NCBI GenBank assembly: GCA_025917655.1
Contig: CP084616.1
Location: 1-64,000 of the forward strand
Length of the DNA: 64,000 bases
Reading direction: 5' to 3'
DNA from: Chlorella sorokiniana
Taxonomy: Eukaryota; Chlorophyta; Trebouxiophyceae; Chlorellales; Chlorellaceae
The notes beneath the pieces are model-generated. The model saw only the letters and a program-made list of their open reading frames with translations. It searched no databases and had not been told where the DNA came from. The position numbers were made by a program, and so were the translations under genes. Positions 12,001-24,376 of the stretch are shown in pieces. The first letter of the stretch is position 1. Each line of letters begins with the position of its first letter.

Positions 12001-12989
12001 AGCGGTGCCTGCCACCCAGGTCATTGTTGAAAGGAGGCCCCTCCCACCTTAGGTGCATCGCTGCCGCCATAGCCGCGCATGTCCAGGGCCACCACCTCGT
12101 ACCGCCCCGCAAATTCCTGCCGTTCATAAACAATGAGAGGAGGGGAAGGAGGGGCGGCGGCATGCCTGAGAGGGAGCCGCAGTGGAGAGGCAGGACTTTG
12201 CTAGGCTTTTTGCTAGGTTGGGGAGAAAGCAAAAGGAGATGCATAGCGCGCAACGCTAGTTTAAACCCCAGAAGCGGAAGGTCAGGCAACACGGGGCTGA
12301 GGGCCCAAGCACCATGAAGAAGCCTTTCAGCAGGTGCATACCCTGCGCCCTCAACATCACCCAAACCCACCTTGATCTGGTGCCGCCAGGAGGCCCAGGT
12401 CTCAGGGAAGCCGTGCAGCAGCAGCATGAGCGGCTTGCCGCTGCCCAGGCCATGCGTGGCAGCGTGCAGCCTGCGCCATTGCAGCAAGGGAGGGAGCGGG
12501 ACCGGCTGGGTATGGCCGCGGCAACCAGAAAGGAGCGGACTGTCTGGGTACAGCCCACGGGCCAGGTTGGACAAGACCGCACTTCCAGCAGAGGCATACA
12601 GCAGCCCGAGGAAGTAGCTGGCCATACCCAACAACTTGCCACGCTGCATGCCAGCAGCAGAGCAGCAGATGAGCCCCACCTGACCCCCGCGTTGTCTACA
12701 TATATGTGCTTCATGTCGGGGATCGGGTCGGGAAAGGCCTGCTTGCTGCGGTCCACCTTCTTGAAATAGCGCACAGGGCTGCAAGAGGGTGGCAGCGGCA
12801 AAGGGATCTTGAGAACGCCACAATGGGCTGATGCGAGAATTGTAATGCTCCGCCAGCCAACTGCGCTACATTTCTGCACAGTGAAATGAAGACGCGGGCA
12901 GGTACGCAGCTTGCAGCCGCAGTGGCGCACTTGACCAGCATGCGCCCCGCCAACTTGAAGGCGGTGCCCACCCAGAGCGGCGCGAGCAT
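9063..12989 (-). CDS. Alpha/beta-hydrolase, epoxide hydrolase type
   Basis: Opens or transfers groups on small epoxides or esters, by family. The N-terminus is a membrane-anchor-like segment (MLAPLWVGTAFKLAGRMLV). The core follows: oxyanion motif LLLHGFPETWASWRHQI, then YEVVALDMRGYGGSDAP, then nucleophile elbow VGQDW-GAIAW (Asp nucleophile), and a cap region with FSRPG and GAMSYYK, a classic epoxide-hydrolase stretch. The acid/late strand is CPTLLMFADRDSIFLP, and the catalytic His is in LEECSHWANQD. The last exon ends LAVPKQD-stop. There are at least ten exons. Two one-base breaks occur: a G5 run at 11574-11578 inside the nucleophile elbow where four G keep frame, and a missing C near 10362 inside SRPGSLAGAMSYYK. 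Both lie in intact surroundings, which suggests sequence error, though a recent pseudogene is not excluded. One intron has a GC donor (11531-11536). Confidence 0.85.
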
Positions 12990-14946
12990 AGCGTCATGAG
13001 GCCGCAATACTGGATGTGCCCGCCAACGGTCATTGTGGCTGGTTGTACGGGGCAGCAACACAACTGCGGGCAAAGGAAAGCCCGGCATGGCCGGCAGGGT
13101 CAGGCGGCAGCGGGTGGCCATGTGAACATGTGGGGTTGACTGCTGCGCTGCGGGCGGAATCGAAGCACTTGGGAGCGCCGGATTTGTTCATTTTGGACCC
13201 TTGCTCGAAAATTCGGCGACACAGAGAGACAAATCGCGGGCGATGACAAGCCGCCGCACCGAAATCGGGAACCGGATGACGTTGCAAGCGCCGAAAGTGA
13301 TATGTTTCACCAATTGAAGATATTGCGATGCACGGATTCACCGATGCTTGAGCCCGCAATTCCAAACTGTACTGGGATGGAGGCCCCGCCGCCAGCAGTA
13401 CGACACCAGCAGCACTGAAGCAGCAGCAGAGGAAAAACAGCAAAGGCACAGGCTCAATGCATCAGTTTCTTTGGGGCTGACATGAGATGCACTCATCAGC
13501 ATACACGAATGACTGCCCACCTGCGTCAAGAAGACGGCAGTGCCGGCAAGGTTCATCCTCATCCTGAACAACCTGGAGCATCCGGCGCATGGAAGGCGCC
13601 TGTTGATTTAACTATGCAGGCAGCATTCAAGGTAACAGAACGAGAGATGACTGCCAAGCATGGCCGCCTAAAACGCACAGCCAACCTGAAGCAGACGTTC
13701 GGGGTCCAGGCGTGGCGCTGCCCCGACGCTGAGGCGTGCCGCTGTCCAGTAGGTTGCGGAGGCGGTTGTTCTTCTTCTCGACGATTGCATCGCAGTCATT
13801 TCGCCCAGAAACGAACCAAACATAGTTTGGAAGCACCGGTTTGGGGTGATATCTACCATCCGCTGGCCCGCTGTTCCTTTGCCCAGCCGCGGGAACATAG
13901 GTCAGGGTTGTGAGTGGATAGCTTATCAAGCAGCACAGAAGCGCCGGGTGTCTCGTGCAGGGCTCGCGCAAACAACAGTTGTGTTGCAGCTTGCGCTGGT
14001 GAGACTAAATATGCACAGGGAACGGAAAGGAGTCTCAAGCACAGGGAACGGAACGCCACCCGAGGGTGGCACTCGCCTGCTGTGGCCACATCAGGCAACC
14101 GCTGCAGCGCCCTGGAACTCCGGGCAGTGACGCCCTGCTCATGTCCAGAGGCTGTGCCTCTTGCCACTTCAGATCTTCTGGATCAATTAAACAACCTGGT
14201 GACGCTGGCGCTGTCAATATTATGCGTCACTGAACATGCTTCATTCTCTCAACTCCTGTGCGACGCACCTGAGCAGGTCACTCATGAGGTGCGTACCAGG
14301 CAGCACTTGCAGGCCCTCATGACTGGCACGATACGCTTGCTCTTCAATCTGTTTGCATTGCGAATGCTACAGCCAGCAGTTCTGTCACGCTAAGAGCATA
14401 TTCCCGCTGCGGCTTTGTGCCCTGCTGCCGGGGTGTGGGAATGGCAACTGGTTGGCATCGTAGTCTTTTCGATCCAAATGCAATTGAACGAAGGAGTTGT
14501 CGATTAATGTGTGCCACGCTCTGAATGCAAGCATCCCAGGAACAGCCACTCTGCCTGTTATATGACCGATGGCGGTGGAGCGGCGGGCAGTGGCGGCGGG
14601 GCTTTGAGAAGAGGGCGGCCAGAATGTCGGCCTCCAGGCGAGCCGGCGCATGCTTATGATTGGCCGTCTAGAGCCCCACCTCGTAGCTGGCGCACCTTTC
14701 TGCCGCCTGAAGGTTCTGCCAGGGGTGCAAAGCAGCTGCCGTAGCAGGTGGGTCTCTTCATGGACACACTGAATGTACCCCAAGTATGGGCAATCCTGCC
14801 GTGTGATTCTATGTATTTGCGTAATTTCTGCCTCGTCGGGCGCTTCTTTGCTCAATGCTGCACTGGTAGCGACTTAAATAGCCCATGCGCGGCTTATGGG
14901 TGTCGCAGTAACTCGGTTTGCGTCTCACAGAGCGTATAGTTGCACT
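12990..14946. other. Long divergent intergenic region, content unknown
   Basis: Nearly 2 kb lie between the divergent epoxide hydrolase and metalloprotease genes. Short ORFs exist on both strands (for example minus 13627-13971 and plus 13482-13913), but none has a recognisable domain or a convincing splice partner. It must hold two promoters. A lineage-specific gene cannot be excluded. Confidence 0.4.
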
Positions 14947-17124
14947 ATGACGCAAGCCTGGAGGTTCTGGGCTTGGCTTCTGCTCGCGATTGCCCCCATG
15001 GCGGCCGCCCACAAACCCAGTCTTTCCAAGCATCGATCAATGCTATTGAAAAGGCACAGAAGCCTGTCGGAACTACAGCAGCCCCCCATCGCGGCTGTGG
15101 GACAGACCATGTGAGCACTGCGGTACTGTGCCGTTGTGAGGGCGACGTGAGGACGTTGTGAGGGCGTTGGGTGCATGGCTGTGCTATGATGCAGGACTGA
15201 ATTCAGCATCCATTTGCCTGCAATCATTCGCCGCCATTATTGGCATTATCCTGGTGTGTGCCCACGTTGTTCTGCAGCTGCACCCAATGCCGTCGGTTGT
15301 GGCTGCCGCAGCGGCGGTGAAGCGGGACATAGGGGTGGCTGCAGCCGCCTCCACCGTCGGGTTGGCGGACAGCACTGCTTCTCCCGTGTCTTTCCCGGCT
15401 GCCGGCTTACGACTGCCAATTCTGTTCCATGGTGGGTGGGCTGCAAACCCTTACTCCTTAGGCGCAGACGGCTGCCTGTGGCAGGTGCCGAGCAGCTGGG
15501 CGGCCCGTGCACCAACACCGCCCCCTCGCTGCCCTCACGCCGCCCCGCCTGACTTTTTACGCAGTGATTCAATGGGAGGGCATGTCTGGGTTGGCAAGTG
15601 GAGGATCTGTCAGCCCCCAGCAGCTGGCGGAGCAGGTGGCGGTGCTGAACCAAGACTTTGCAGGTGCGCCTGCTGCGCAGCTGGGCCCTGCCACTATCAG
15701 CACGCTGAACGCGGGGCAGCAGGCTGGACCAGCAGCAAGAGATCAGCTCGGCCCACAGAATGTCACAAGATGCAGCATTGGCGCAGATGCGAGCCAGCGT
15801 ACAGGACTGTGGGCCTGCAGAAGCTTGTCGGCGCTTGTTCAGATTGGGCTGCCCAGGAGCAAGCGCCCCGCAGCCACAGCGCAGCTACGTGGCTACGCGC
15901 CTGCTGCCCATGCTGCCTCGCCGCCTGAACTCACTCCAGCCCTGCCTGCAGCCACCGGCATCCAGTTCTTGCCCCCTGAGGTGCGCCGACACGAGAACCG
16001 CACATGGGCCGAGGCGTGCCTGGGCCTGCTGGGCGAGATCCTGGCGGCTGTCAACAGCGCCCCTGCTGCCGCCGTCAACGTTGTCGTCTGCGACCTGACG
16101 CGGGACAGCGGCGTGCTGGGGTGAGCTGTGTTGCGCAGCGTGGGTGCCGCCAGCATGAGCGTCGGGCAAGGCGCCTTGCACTGCTGACGCGCTAGCGCTG
16201 TGCTGAACCCGTTCGTCAAGTTCGGCCTAGCTCACCCCCGTGCGCCGCCGCCCAGTCGTCCCTCCTAGGAGCGACTACTATTTCCATGAAGACACTCACA
16301 CCTAATACCCGCCCCAAACTCCCTGCCACCGTCCCGTGCAGCATCATGCCGGTCATGCCCAACGGCTTCAACGAGCACGACATCTCCCAGGCAGTGGCGG
16401 TGGACTTCCGCACGCTGCCAGGCGGCCCCTTTGCCGCCTTCAGCCTGGGCCGCACCCTGACCCACGAGCTGGGCCACTACTTCAACCTGTACCACGTGTT
16501 TGGCTCCTGCGCCGCGGAAGCGGGCGGCAGCGACGGCGTGGCAGGTGCGCATGTGATGTAGGCAGCGCCAGTGTGCTGTGCGTATGGCTTTGGAAGCTCC
16601 GCCTGCTCCTCCCATCGCATGTCTGCAGATGCTTGTGCCTCAGCCTCGGCCTGCTTTGATTCTGCCCACCGCATCGCGCGTCCCCTGCTGCGCCTGCAGA
16701 CACACCGCCGCAGGCCACCGCTACCTTTGGCTGCCCGGCTGCCAAGGACAGCTGCCCGGAGCAGGCGGGGGTGGACTCTGTCCACAACTTTATGGATTAC
16801 AGGTCAGGGCTCTTGAATTCCTGGATTACGCTGATTGTGTCACTGCCCCAGTACATGGCATGCGATTTGACTGCGACTGGCTGTTGCCCTTTTGCTTGCA
16901 CGGCAACACATGAGTGATCCTCAGTGCGACCGCGGCGCTGCCCAGTACCTGAAGAGCGTTTGAAAAATTGTTGAACCGCCCGACGTATGCTCCCCTCTTG
17001 CAGCGATGACAGCTGCATGGACTCATTCACTGCTGCTCAGACCAGTCGCATGCGGGACGCGCTAGTGCAGCTGCGGCCCGCACTGCTGCGAGCGGCGGCG
17101 GGCCCTACGGCGCCCCGAGCCCCC

Positions 17125-17161
<37 letters not shown>

Positions 17162-17661
17162 CTCCGCCGCCCCAGACTGCACTGCAGCAAGGGGCAGTGT
17201 TGCCACCTGCAGCAGGCGGCGACAACCCTCGAGGGCAGGTTCAGGGGCTGCAGCCGCCGCTGGCGCCGCCTCGGCCGCCGTCCCCTCCCCCACCCCGCCT
17301 CCAGCCCCCTGCTCCGAGGCCGCCTCCCCCGGCCCGCCCCGCCCGCGACCCCCTCTCCTCGCCCACCGCGGCCCAAACCGCCTTCACCCAGGCCGCCACG
17401 ACCGCCCCCACCCAAACCGCGCCCACCGCGCCCGCCCCCACCCAGACCGCGCCCGCCACGACCGCCCCCACCCAAACCGCGCCCACCGCGCCTGCCCCCA
17501 CCCAAACCGCGCCCACCGCGCCCACCCCCACCCAAACCGCGCCCACCCCGCCCCCGGCCTCCACGCCCTCGCATGCCCAGACCACCCCCTCCGCGTCCTG
17601 TCCCGCCCAGGCCCCGCCCTCGACCTCCCCCTCGCCAGCTTGTTCGGCGACAGCGATCTAA
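14947..17661 (+). CDS. Secreted M43 (pappalysin-like) zinc metalloprotease with Pro-rich tail
   Basis: Starts with a clear signal peptide ([21 protein letters not shown]), followed by a basic propeptide. The family strand LPILFH joins VIQWEGM across an intron, then [15 protein letters not shown], the usual M43 pattern. The zinc site is [11 protein letters not shown] (near 16463). It has Asn where most metzincins have Gly, as some M43 members do. The Met-turn region is VHNFMDY followed by DDSCMDSFT, also family-typical. The last exon (from about 17004) adds about 200 residues not found in plain M43 enzymes: a run of 13 Pro, SPPPP-type motifs, then a Thr/Ala/Pro/Gln repeat, ending at TAA 17659-17661. 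The tail resembles hydroxyproline-rich cell-wall proteins, so wall remodelling is a reasonable inference. The substrate is unknown. Confidence 0.85.
17119..17170 (+). repeat. Poly-proline coding (CCG) repeat
   Basis: An almost pure CCG run encodes 13 consecutive Pro and then SPPP in the metalloprotease tail. The antisense strand gives a meaningless Gly/Arg ORF. Confidence 0.85.
17390..17560 (+). repeat. Tandem repeat coding Thr/Ala/Pro/Gln
   Basis: About 30-bp units repeat, encoding variants of [10 protein letters not shown]. They sit at the C-terminus of the metalloprotease. Copy number is likely polymorphic and hard to assemble. Confidence 0.8.
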
Positions 17662-18435
17662 TCTGCGTTGACGTTTGTACTTCCTCTAACCTCCTTAAGA
17701 CTTGCAGGGCGTGTTGCCAGAGCGTTCTCTGTCGTCCCCCTTGAGGGCTTGGCTTCTGATGTGCCCCTGCCGCCTTCCTGCTGTGTTTGGCCTCTCACTG
17801 GTCCCAGAACACCATTCTCCGATACCAACTGCACCCCCACTTGATTGAGTGGGATTCAGGAATCCCAAACTTCCATTCTTTGGCGCGGCTTGGACCGGAA
17901 AGCTGCAGGCAGCGCTGTGACAGCAGGCTGCACGCTTGCCAACCTTCCGTCCCAGCGCTTTCTCAACTATCCGCCATTTTTCATACTGTTCTCGGCAAAC
18001 TTTGAACGCATACTTATCAACGTCCTCCAGCATCACTGTTTTCGGCACATTTATTTCCAACTGTTAGCAGGCCGTTGTTGGCCTCTCCGCCGTGCGCAGC
18101 CCTGCGCAGCGCCTTGCATGCATGCCATTTGCGCAGCGCATGCTGTCATTTATTGAGAACACATGCAAGTCGCTCGATTTAATCTGCTTGTTGATAGAGT
18201 ACTGGGTTAGTGGATAAGAGGAAACATCAAAGCTGAGGCTGCTTGTGAGGGAGCTGACAGGTGCAGGACAGGCGCCTCTTTGCGCTCACAGCGCTGTGCG
18301 TGGCACGACTTCAGTGGTGGTTGCGATTGATACAACATGGCGCATTGGGCGCTCAACATGGCCATCACATCCTATCAGTAGCGCGAGGAACAGCTGCCGA
18401 CCCACTTACGCAGAACCCCACCACAAGGCGCTGCC
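17662..18435. other. Intergenic region, no gene seen
   Basis: This is the 3' UTR of the metalloprotease and the 5' region of the next plus-strand gene. A minus ORF (17695-18060) has a protein-like stretch near its start but no domain or neighbouring exon. Confidence 0.45.
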
Positions 18436-20819
18436 ATGCAGCTGCCATGGCAGACTGTGGCACCCGCATTGGGCTGCCAGATAGGTTTTGCGGCATCCTT
18501 GAGCGCGGAAAGCTCACATGGCTGGCCCGCGCACATCGCCCCTCAGCGGCAGCGGCGGCGGCAAGGAGCAGCAGGCGGAACCCACTACATCCGTGCGCAT
18601 TCAGCAGAGGACAGCATTGCGGCTCAAAAGGATGATCACGCAAACAGAGGGTGTGACTTAGCGCGTCGCAGCCTGTTGGCCACGGCAGCATTTGCGGCAG
18701 CGAGTGTGGCGGCGCCGGGCCCGTCAACCGCCAGCAAGCTCCCTGAGGCGCTAGATCGCGCCTGGGAGGGGCTGGGCGGCGGCCCCGCAGACCTTGTCTT
18801 CCCAGGTGGTGCTTCCAGCGCACCGTTGTGCCTGCCTGAAGCTTGTGGCATCCGCTCTGTCACGGCGTCTACCCTCCTCTGCCACTGGCTGCACTCCCCG
18901 CGCCCACAGCCCCCTGGCGTGCTATCGGCTGGCCTCGGCCCCCTGCTTGCTCGCCTGCCTTCCCTAGGCCACCTCTCTGCCCTGCTCACGCTGTTTTCTT
19001 CCCGCACTGCGCCGCTCTGGTCTCCGCATCTGACGCGCACAATTATCCATGCAATGCAGGCGAGTTCCTGGGTGTGTGGGACGTGGAGAGCGTGTTGACA
19101 GGGGTGGAGCTGCCGCTGGGGCCGGAGTTCGTGCCGGACATGCGGGTGAGGTCCAATCTGATTGACCTTTATACTACTGTCCAGCTACCACGGGCAGATG
19201 GCATCTCACCGGCATGGCAGCTGCGATCCGCGTGCAGGTGGTGCAGCGCGCACAGCAGGAGGACTTGAACGCTGTGGTGCGGTACCAGGTGGCATTTTTG
19301 AAGGTACAAATGTTTGGCAGGGGGCTTCCTTGTACATACCAATCTGTAGCTGTGCTGCGCTTTGTCGCCGCTGGCCATGTGCCCATGCTGGGCCTTGCGT
19401 CTGCCGCGGCGTTTCCAACGGCAAAACCCTGCCGCGCGCGATGCTTCACCCCTTGTGCCTCAGAACCAGCGGAGCGAGGTGGTTCCGGACCGGCGCTTTA
19501 ATACAGGCGGGCTGCTGCCCGGACTTCCCCCGTTTTGTATCTCTTTCCTTTCACCTCATCACATGTCTCATGCCACGGGCTCTGTGCCCTTTTGCACAGC
19601 ACACCACAGCGCAGCAGCTGCTTCTACCTGTGTCGTTTACTTTTGCATTTCCTGTGCTGCCTTCGATTTGCAGCCAGCCTCTTGGAGACATATACTGGCA
19701 CAGCGGCAGCCGACCTGCAGCGGCGCATTGACTGGAACCCCGATGACCCCAATTTGCTGCAGCTCACACTGCCAGGGGGCTGCAGGCAAGAGCAGCCTGT
19801 GGTTGTTTGAGGGGCAGCAAAGGATCACGCCGCTCAAGCGCTACTGTCATGCACACAACAGCAGCCGCGGCGGCCGCCCTGGGACCGCCAGCAAATGCAT
19901 GCTGTTGTGCAACGTTAGGGGCAGTATGCAGCTCGCTCTCTGCGGCGGATCTTCTGTGAATCACCCTCCTTGCCCTCATGCTCCGGCCCACCTTCCCTCA
20001 TCCTGCAGGTGTCGACCCGCGTCGCGCGACGCTCAGCAGAGCGCCCTGCCCCCGACCGCCTCATCACCTCGGAATACTTCCAGCAGCTCATTGACACGCC
20101 GCAGGCGGCACAACCCAAGGCGAGCAATCAATTGTATTGTGACGCAGTCTGTTATGGTGGTGGGATGTGCGGGCCAATTGGTAGCGGCGGACTGCTGGGC
20201 GCTGCGCAGCTGGCTTTAGCCACGCGGTCACTGCTTACCATGAGTTGAGTTGTGGACCGTCACAGGCTAGGCAAAACGCGGATTCCAACTGCTGATCCAT
20301 ACCAGCACTCTGCAGATTGTACCCTGGATGCCGCCCTCTTGCAGGTCAAAGCCTCCCAGTGCTTCACCAAGTACCACTGGCGCACAGCAGCGGCAGCTGC
20401 GGCTGACAGGGGCGGCAGCGGTGTGCAGGTCGTGGCCACGCAGGTGAAGTCTGCTGTGGGGGTGCCAACTGACGGAGAACCACATGCGGTTGTGTATCGC
20501 CCCCCTCCCGCCCCCTCCCTGCTCATGGCTTGCTTGACAATCATTGTGATTGACGACTGCCTGCACCTGCATTGCCAATACACCGACTGATTGGCAGATC
20601 TGTTTCCCTGGGTTGTAGGTGGTTTCTGACTACCTGACCTCCTTTGACGACCCCGCCGCCATGATGGAGGCGGGCGGCAAGCCGGTTGTGGTCTACACGT
20701 ATCGCATGACCTTCAAAAGGGCGGCGAGCAGCAGTGCTGTTGCCTTCAGTGATGGAGCTGCGCCGGATGCGGCCGTGGGAAGCTTGCCGCTCGCTGCAGC
20801 CAGCCAAGCTGCAGGATGA
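18436..20819 (+). CDS. Thylakoid-lumen protein with Tat-type transit peptide
   Basis: The N-terminus is a long plastid transit sequence followed by CDLARRSLLATAAFAAASVA, a twin-arginine lumen-targeting signal. The mature part is conserved-looking: GEFLGVWDVESVLTGVELPL, then AQQEDLNAVVRYQVAFLK, then VVPDRRFN, IDWNPDDPNLLQLTLPG, DRLITSEYFQQLID, VKASQCFTKYHW and VVVYTYRMTFKR. Exons at about 18436-18803, 19060-19145 and 19238-19303 and further ones down to 20817 splice in phase. One donor is GC (20120-20125). The architecture resembles an uncharacterised lumen protein family of plants and cyanobacteria (possibly DUF6816); I am not certain of the name. Function is unknown; the location (lumen side of thylakoids) is inferred from the signal. 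Confidence 0.8.
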
Positions 20820-21252
20820 CAGTGAACTTAACCAATTTAATAATGCCATGACCATGTGCATGCGGTCGAACTTGCATGAGCGATGGCAGGCAGGCAGCTT
20901 CAATCGGGGGCAGGCGCCTGCGGACCAGTGCTGCAGGCAGGAGAATATTGGACAGGATCAGCAGCAGGGGGCGGACCCACGCCATGCTTGGGAGCAACCC
21001 CATTGCAGCAGCCTTGTGCTCTCAACATCAGACGTGCCAGTGCTGTGTGGCAGCAAGGAACAGTCGTGACAGATGCGCCTGCTCAGCAGCCCTCCCGCTC
21101 ACAGCGGCGCCAGACTGGCGGGTACCCCTTGGTGCTCACAGGCTCCTCGTTGGGCGGCGCGCTTCGCCCATAGACAATCAGATAATTGCATCAAGGTATA
21201 ATCTCGCTCAAAGAGGGAGCGGTGTGCGAAAACCCGCCAAGGGCGGGGCGCT
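20820..21252. other. Intergenic region, no gene seen
   Basis: About 430 bp between two plus-strand genes. It holds a 3' UTR and a promoter. No conserved ORF or repeat is recognised. Confidence 0.4.
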
Positions 21253-24090
21253 ATGGCGCTTCTTCTGCGCCAGAGCGGGCCATGGCACGCTATCTTAGCC
21301 TGCTGCGAGTCATCATCGCTCCGACCCAGGCGCAGACGTCCACGCCGGCCGACGGGCGTCGCCGCCCGCCCGAAGGAAGACAGCTCTGCCAGCGGCACTG
21401 GCGATGCGGTGCCCGGCTTCCTGCAGAACCCAGCCATGGCCAGGCGTGAGCTGCTGCGCCAGTTCTACGGCGCCTCGAGCTGGCAGCAACAGATGGATCT
21501 GCTGCAGGGTGCTGAGGCACAGCCGCTTGGCTTGGAAACCAGGTGTGCCTCACTGCTGCGCGGCACCGGCAGCAGCCACGTGCCGCCGCAGGCAGGCACC
21601 AGGTGGGGCTGCTGTGCCCTGGCAGCGGCGACCGGACAAGCGGCTGGCAGCTGCCCACCTGCCCGTCAGGCCCCCAGCCCACCCAAGTCGCCAGGCACAG
21701 CCCCCACCCCGTGCCGGCGTTGGCCAGCCGTTGCCGCGCTGTCATCCGCTGCTGGCTTTGCCTTGGCCTGCCGCCGCACGTTTCACCGCCGATCACCCGT
21801 GATTACGACACCAGCAGACCACTATGGGTTAATCTCCGGGGCAGGCTTGCAACCGCTAGCCACCTTTGCTGTTATCGCGCTCATTGCCCCCTCCCCGCCC
21901 CGCAGCCTGGAGATGATGTGCCACATGGCCCAGCTGGCGCAGAGGGGCATGTTACCAGGGGCCCCCAAGCAGCAGGTGTGCAGGCCGCAGCTCCACACCG
22001 ATGGGATCTCCCAGCTGCTTCAACACCGGTTCCCGCAAGCTTGCTGTTCCAGCACCAACAGGTTATCCAGCTTGGCCGCCTGGAGCGGCCCGCTGGACAG
22101 TGAAGTGCGCCAGGAGAGCCACTGGAAAAATAATTATGTTCTCCCTCTTCAAACAGGCAGAGTTGCTGGCGGCACTTAGCGCCCCCGTGGCGGCGGCGCT
22201 GCCCAGCCTGCAGCCCGTGCACGTGGCGACTGCGCTGTGGTCGCACGCTGTGGTAGGAGCTGGCGGCTCCCACATCGACCACATGCTGCAGCAGGTGAGC
22301 GCTGCATCGATGACGAGGCGTTTTTTTTTTCAGACTATGGCCCTCAAGAAACAGCAGCAGCTTAGCATCAACAGTATGTAGGCCGCAGGACGCTTTCAGG
22401 TCGACCTGGCAAGGGCGCTGGCAAAGTGCACCTTGCGGCGCTTACCCCGCGTTTGTCCAGGCTCTGCTGCCAACCTTGCTTGCTGCCTGCGCAGCCAAGC
22501 AGCCTTGCGTGATCCCAGCCTTGCCCCTGATGGCCCGTTGGCGGTAATGCCTTGTGCAGGTGGCTGTACGGGAGCTGAGCCTGGGAGACTTTCAGCGGTA
22601 CAACACTCGGGAGCTGACCAGCCTGCTGTACGCTTACGGCCGCCTGTTGCGGTACGAGATGTTTGTACAAGTAGACACTTGCCGGCCGGCCGCATTACCC
22701 AGCACCGGGCGCGTGCTGCGGTGCTTGGCCCCTGCTGCTACCAGGCGAAATCTTGCTGCCTTGCCCTCGCCTGCAGGCAGCACAGCTGCGACGCCAGCGC
22801 CTTCGTCGGCGCCCTAGCCGCTGAGCTGGCGCGGCGATGGAGGGAAGCGCCCTACGTAAAATCATCCTTCAGCTCCAAAGATTTCGCTGACCTGGCGGAG
22901 GCGCTGGCAACGCTGTTTGGCGGCGGCAACCCGGCAGCTCTTGCGCAAGAAGGGGGCATCGGCCAAGCCGAAACTCAAGCCAAGGCTGCAAGCCGCTGCT
23001 CTGGCAGCGTCAACGGCAGTGGCAACAGCCACCAGGGAGGTGCCATTGATGCTGTGGGCGAAAGGTCGCCCGACCACACGTCGCCAGACGCGCAGCGAGG
23101 AGGCTCTTCCCTGCGGTGGCCCACAAGGCAGCCCCTGGAGCCTGCCGTGGCAGCGCTGCTGGACGAGCTGGCGGGCGAAGTGCGACGCCAGCTGTCCAAC
23201 AAGCACGCGCGCTCTCCCTGGGCGCCCCCTGACCTCGTGCGCCTGGCCAGAAGCTATGCCAGCCTGGCGTACAGCTCGCCTCGCACAGCGCAGATGCTGG
23301 ACGCCCTGGCCAGCTTTGCCGTGCAGCGCATCCGCTCGCGCCACCTCAACTGCATCAGCCGGCCTGCCGACCTCACCGGTGAACGCGCAGTGTCTGTGTA
23401 GGGGTTGCGTGCGGTGGGGTGTGGTGGGTGAGTGGGAGAGCGGGGCTCCTGACCGTGCTGTGGTGACAAGCGCTGCGATGCGCAGGGATGCGGCCAAGGA
23501 TGCTGGTCTGCCTCAGTTTGGCTCATCATTTATTTTAAGCCTGCTCGGCCTCACTTGCTTGCCCATACTCGCATCACGCAGGCCTGCTGGGAGCCTTTGC
23601 TGACCTAAACCACAGGTCGGTCGCGGTGCCCGACTTGCTGGCGGCGGTGGGGGACCAGGTGCGGCGAAGCGCGGCGTGGCGGCAGGAGCAGCTGGCGGCC
23701 GCCCCCTTGGCATCAGCCTTGCCGCCGCCAGCACCGCAGCAGCAGCAGCAGCAGCAGCAGCAAATACATCAAAACGAAGCAGTGCAGTGGGAAGCGGCAG
23801 AAGATTTTTCGCTTGCGCAGGTCGCCAGCCTGGTGGACTCGCACCTGCGGCTGGGCTACCGCCCGCCCCCGCTGCTGCTGCAGTGCCTGGCCCCGCAGAT
23901 CCTGCGCCAGCTGTCCTCCGGCAGCGCGGAAGACGCAGCGACTTTGCTGCAGCAGCTGGCGGCAGTGCCGCTGAACCCGGGGGTCGCTGTGGTCGGCCGG
24001 CTGCTGGGGAGGGTGGAAGACTCTGGTGGCGAGCTGGCTGCAGCCGCACGACAGGCAGCTGAGACGGCAATGCGGACGGGCTGCATGTGA
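21253..24090 (+). CDS. Helical-repeat protein, OPR/FASTK-like, probable organelle RNA factor
   Basis: Starts with an Arg/Ser-rich, acidic-poor leader typical of an organelle transit peptide (MALLLRQSGPWHAILACCES...). The rest is a series of amphipathic helix pairs with the FASTK/OPR-like pattern: RELTSLLYAYGRLLRYEM, SKDFADLAEALATLF, DLVRLARSYASLAYSSP, GLLGAFADLNHRS and LAQVASLVDSHLRLGY. Such proteins stabilise or process particular organelle transcripts. No RAP domain is seen, and the C-terminus ends ETAMRTGCM at TGA 24088-24090. A (CAG)8 tract gives nine Gln. Low-complexity linkers make the repeat count uncertain. Confidence 0.65.
23737..23763 (+). repeat. CAG repeat coding polyglutamine
   Basis: Eight CAG codons and one CAA encode nine Gln in the OPR/FASTK-like protein. 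Length may vary between strains. Confidence 0.9.
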
Positions 24091-24376
24091 CGAGGATGAC
24101 TTGTAGTTGCAGCTTGCGCTTCTTCGCTAGAAAGAATGATACAAGAACAATGCTGAGATACAAGATGCAGGAAACAAACAGGTTCACGTGAAAGTGCTGC
24201 GCCGCTGTGCTCCGCCTCCAGCCTGTCCAGCACAATCACTCATGCCCGTGTCCACGGCGAAAAACATGCACATCGTGTTCCCAATCTTGTTTTGATTGGG
24301 CACGGAGCGCACAGCCTTCGCTTCTGAACCTTTGCAGCCGGTCGCGCCTTGAAGACCACACAGCTTTCAGTAACCA

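Noticed and set aside
9063-12989. Calling the epoxide hydrolase a pseudogene
   Set aside because: All motifs and splice sites are kept and only homopolymer indels break it; the same error type occurs in other conserved genes here.
17062-17574. Long minus-strand Gly/Arg-rich ORF resembling an RGG protein
   Set aside because: It is the antisense of the CCG and Thr/Ala/Pro repeats of the metalloprotease tail; composition comes from the repeat.
17695-18060. Minus ORF with a protein-like stretch (VDKYAFKVCREQYEKWR)
   Set aside because: It lies in the metalloprotease 3' flank with no adjoining exon or domain; evidence too thin to list as a gene.
23513-24235. Minus ORF of 240 aa over the OPR/FASTK-like last exon
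   Set aside because: Ala/Pro-rich shadow of a GC-rich coding exon on the plus strand.
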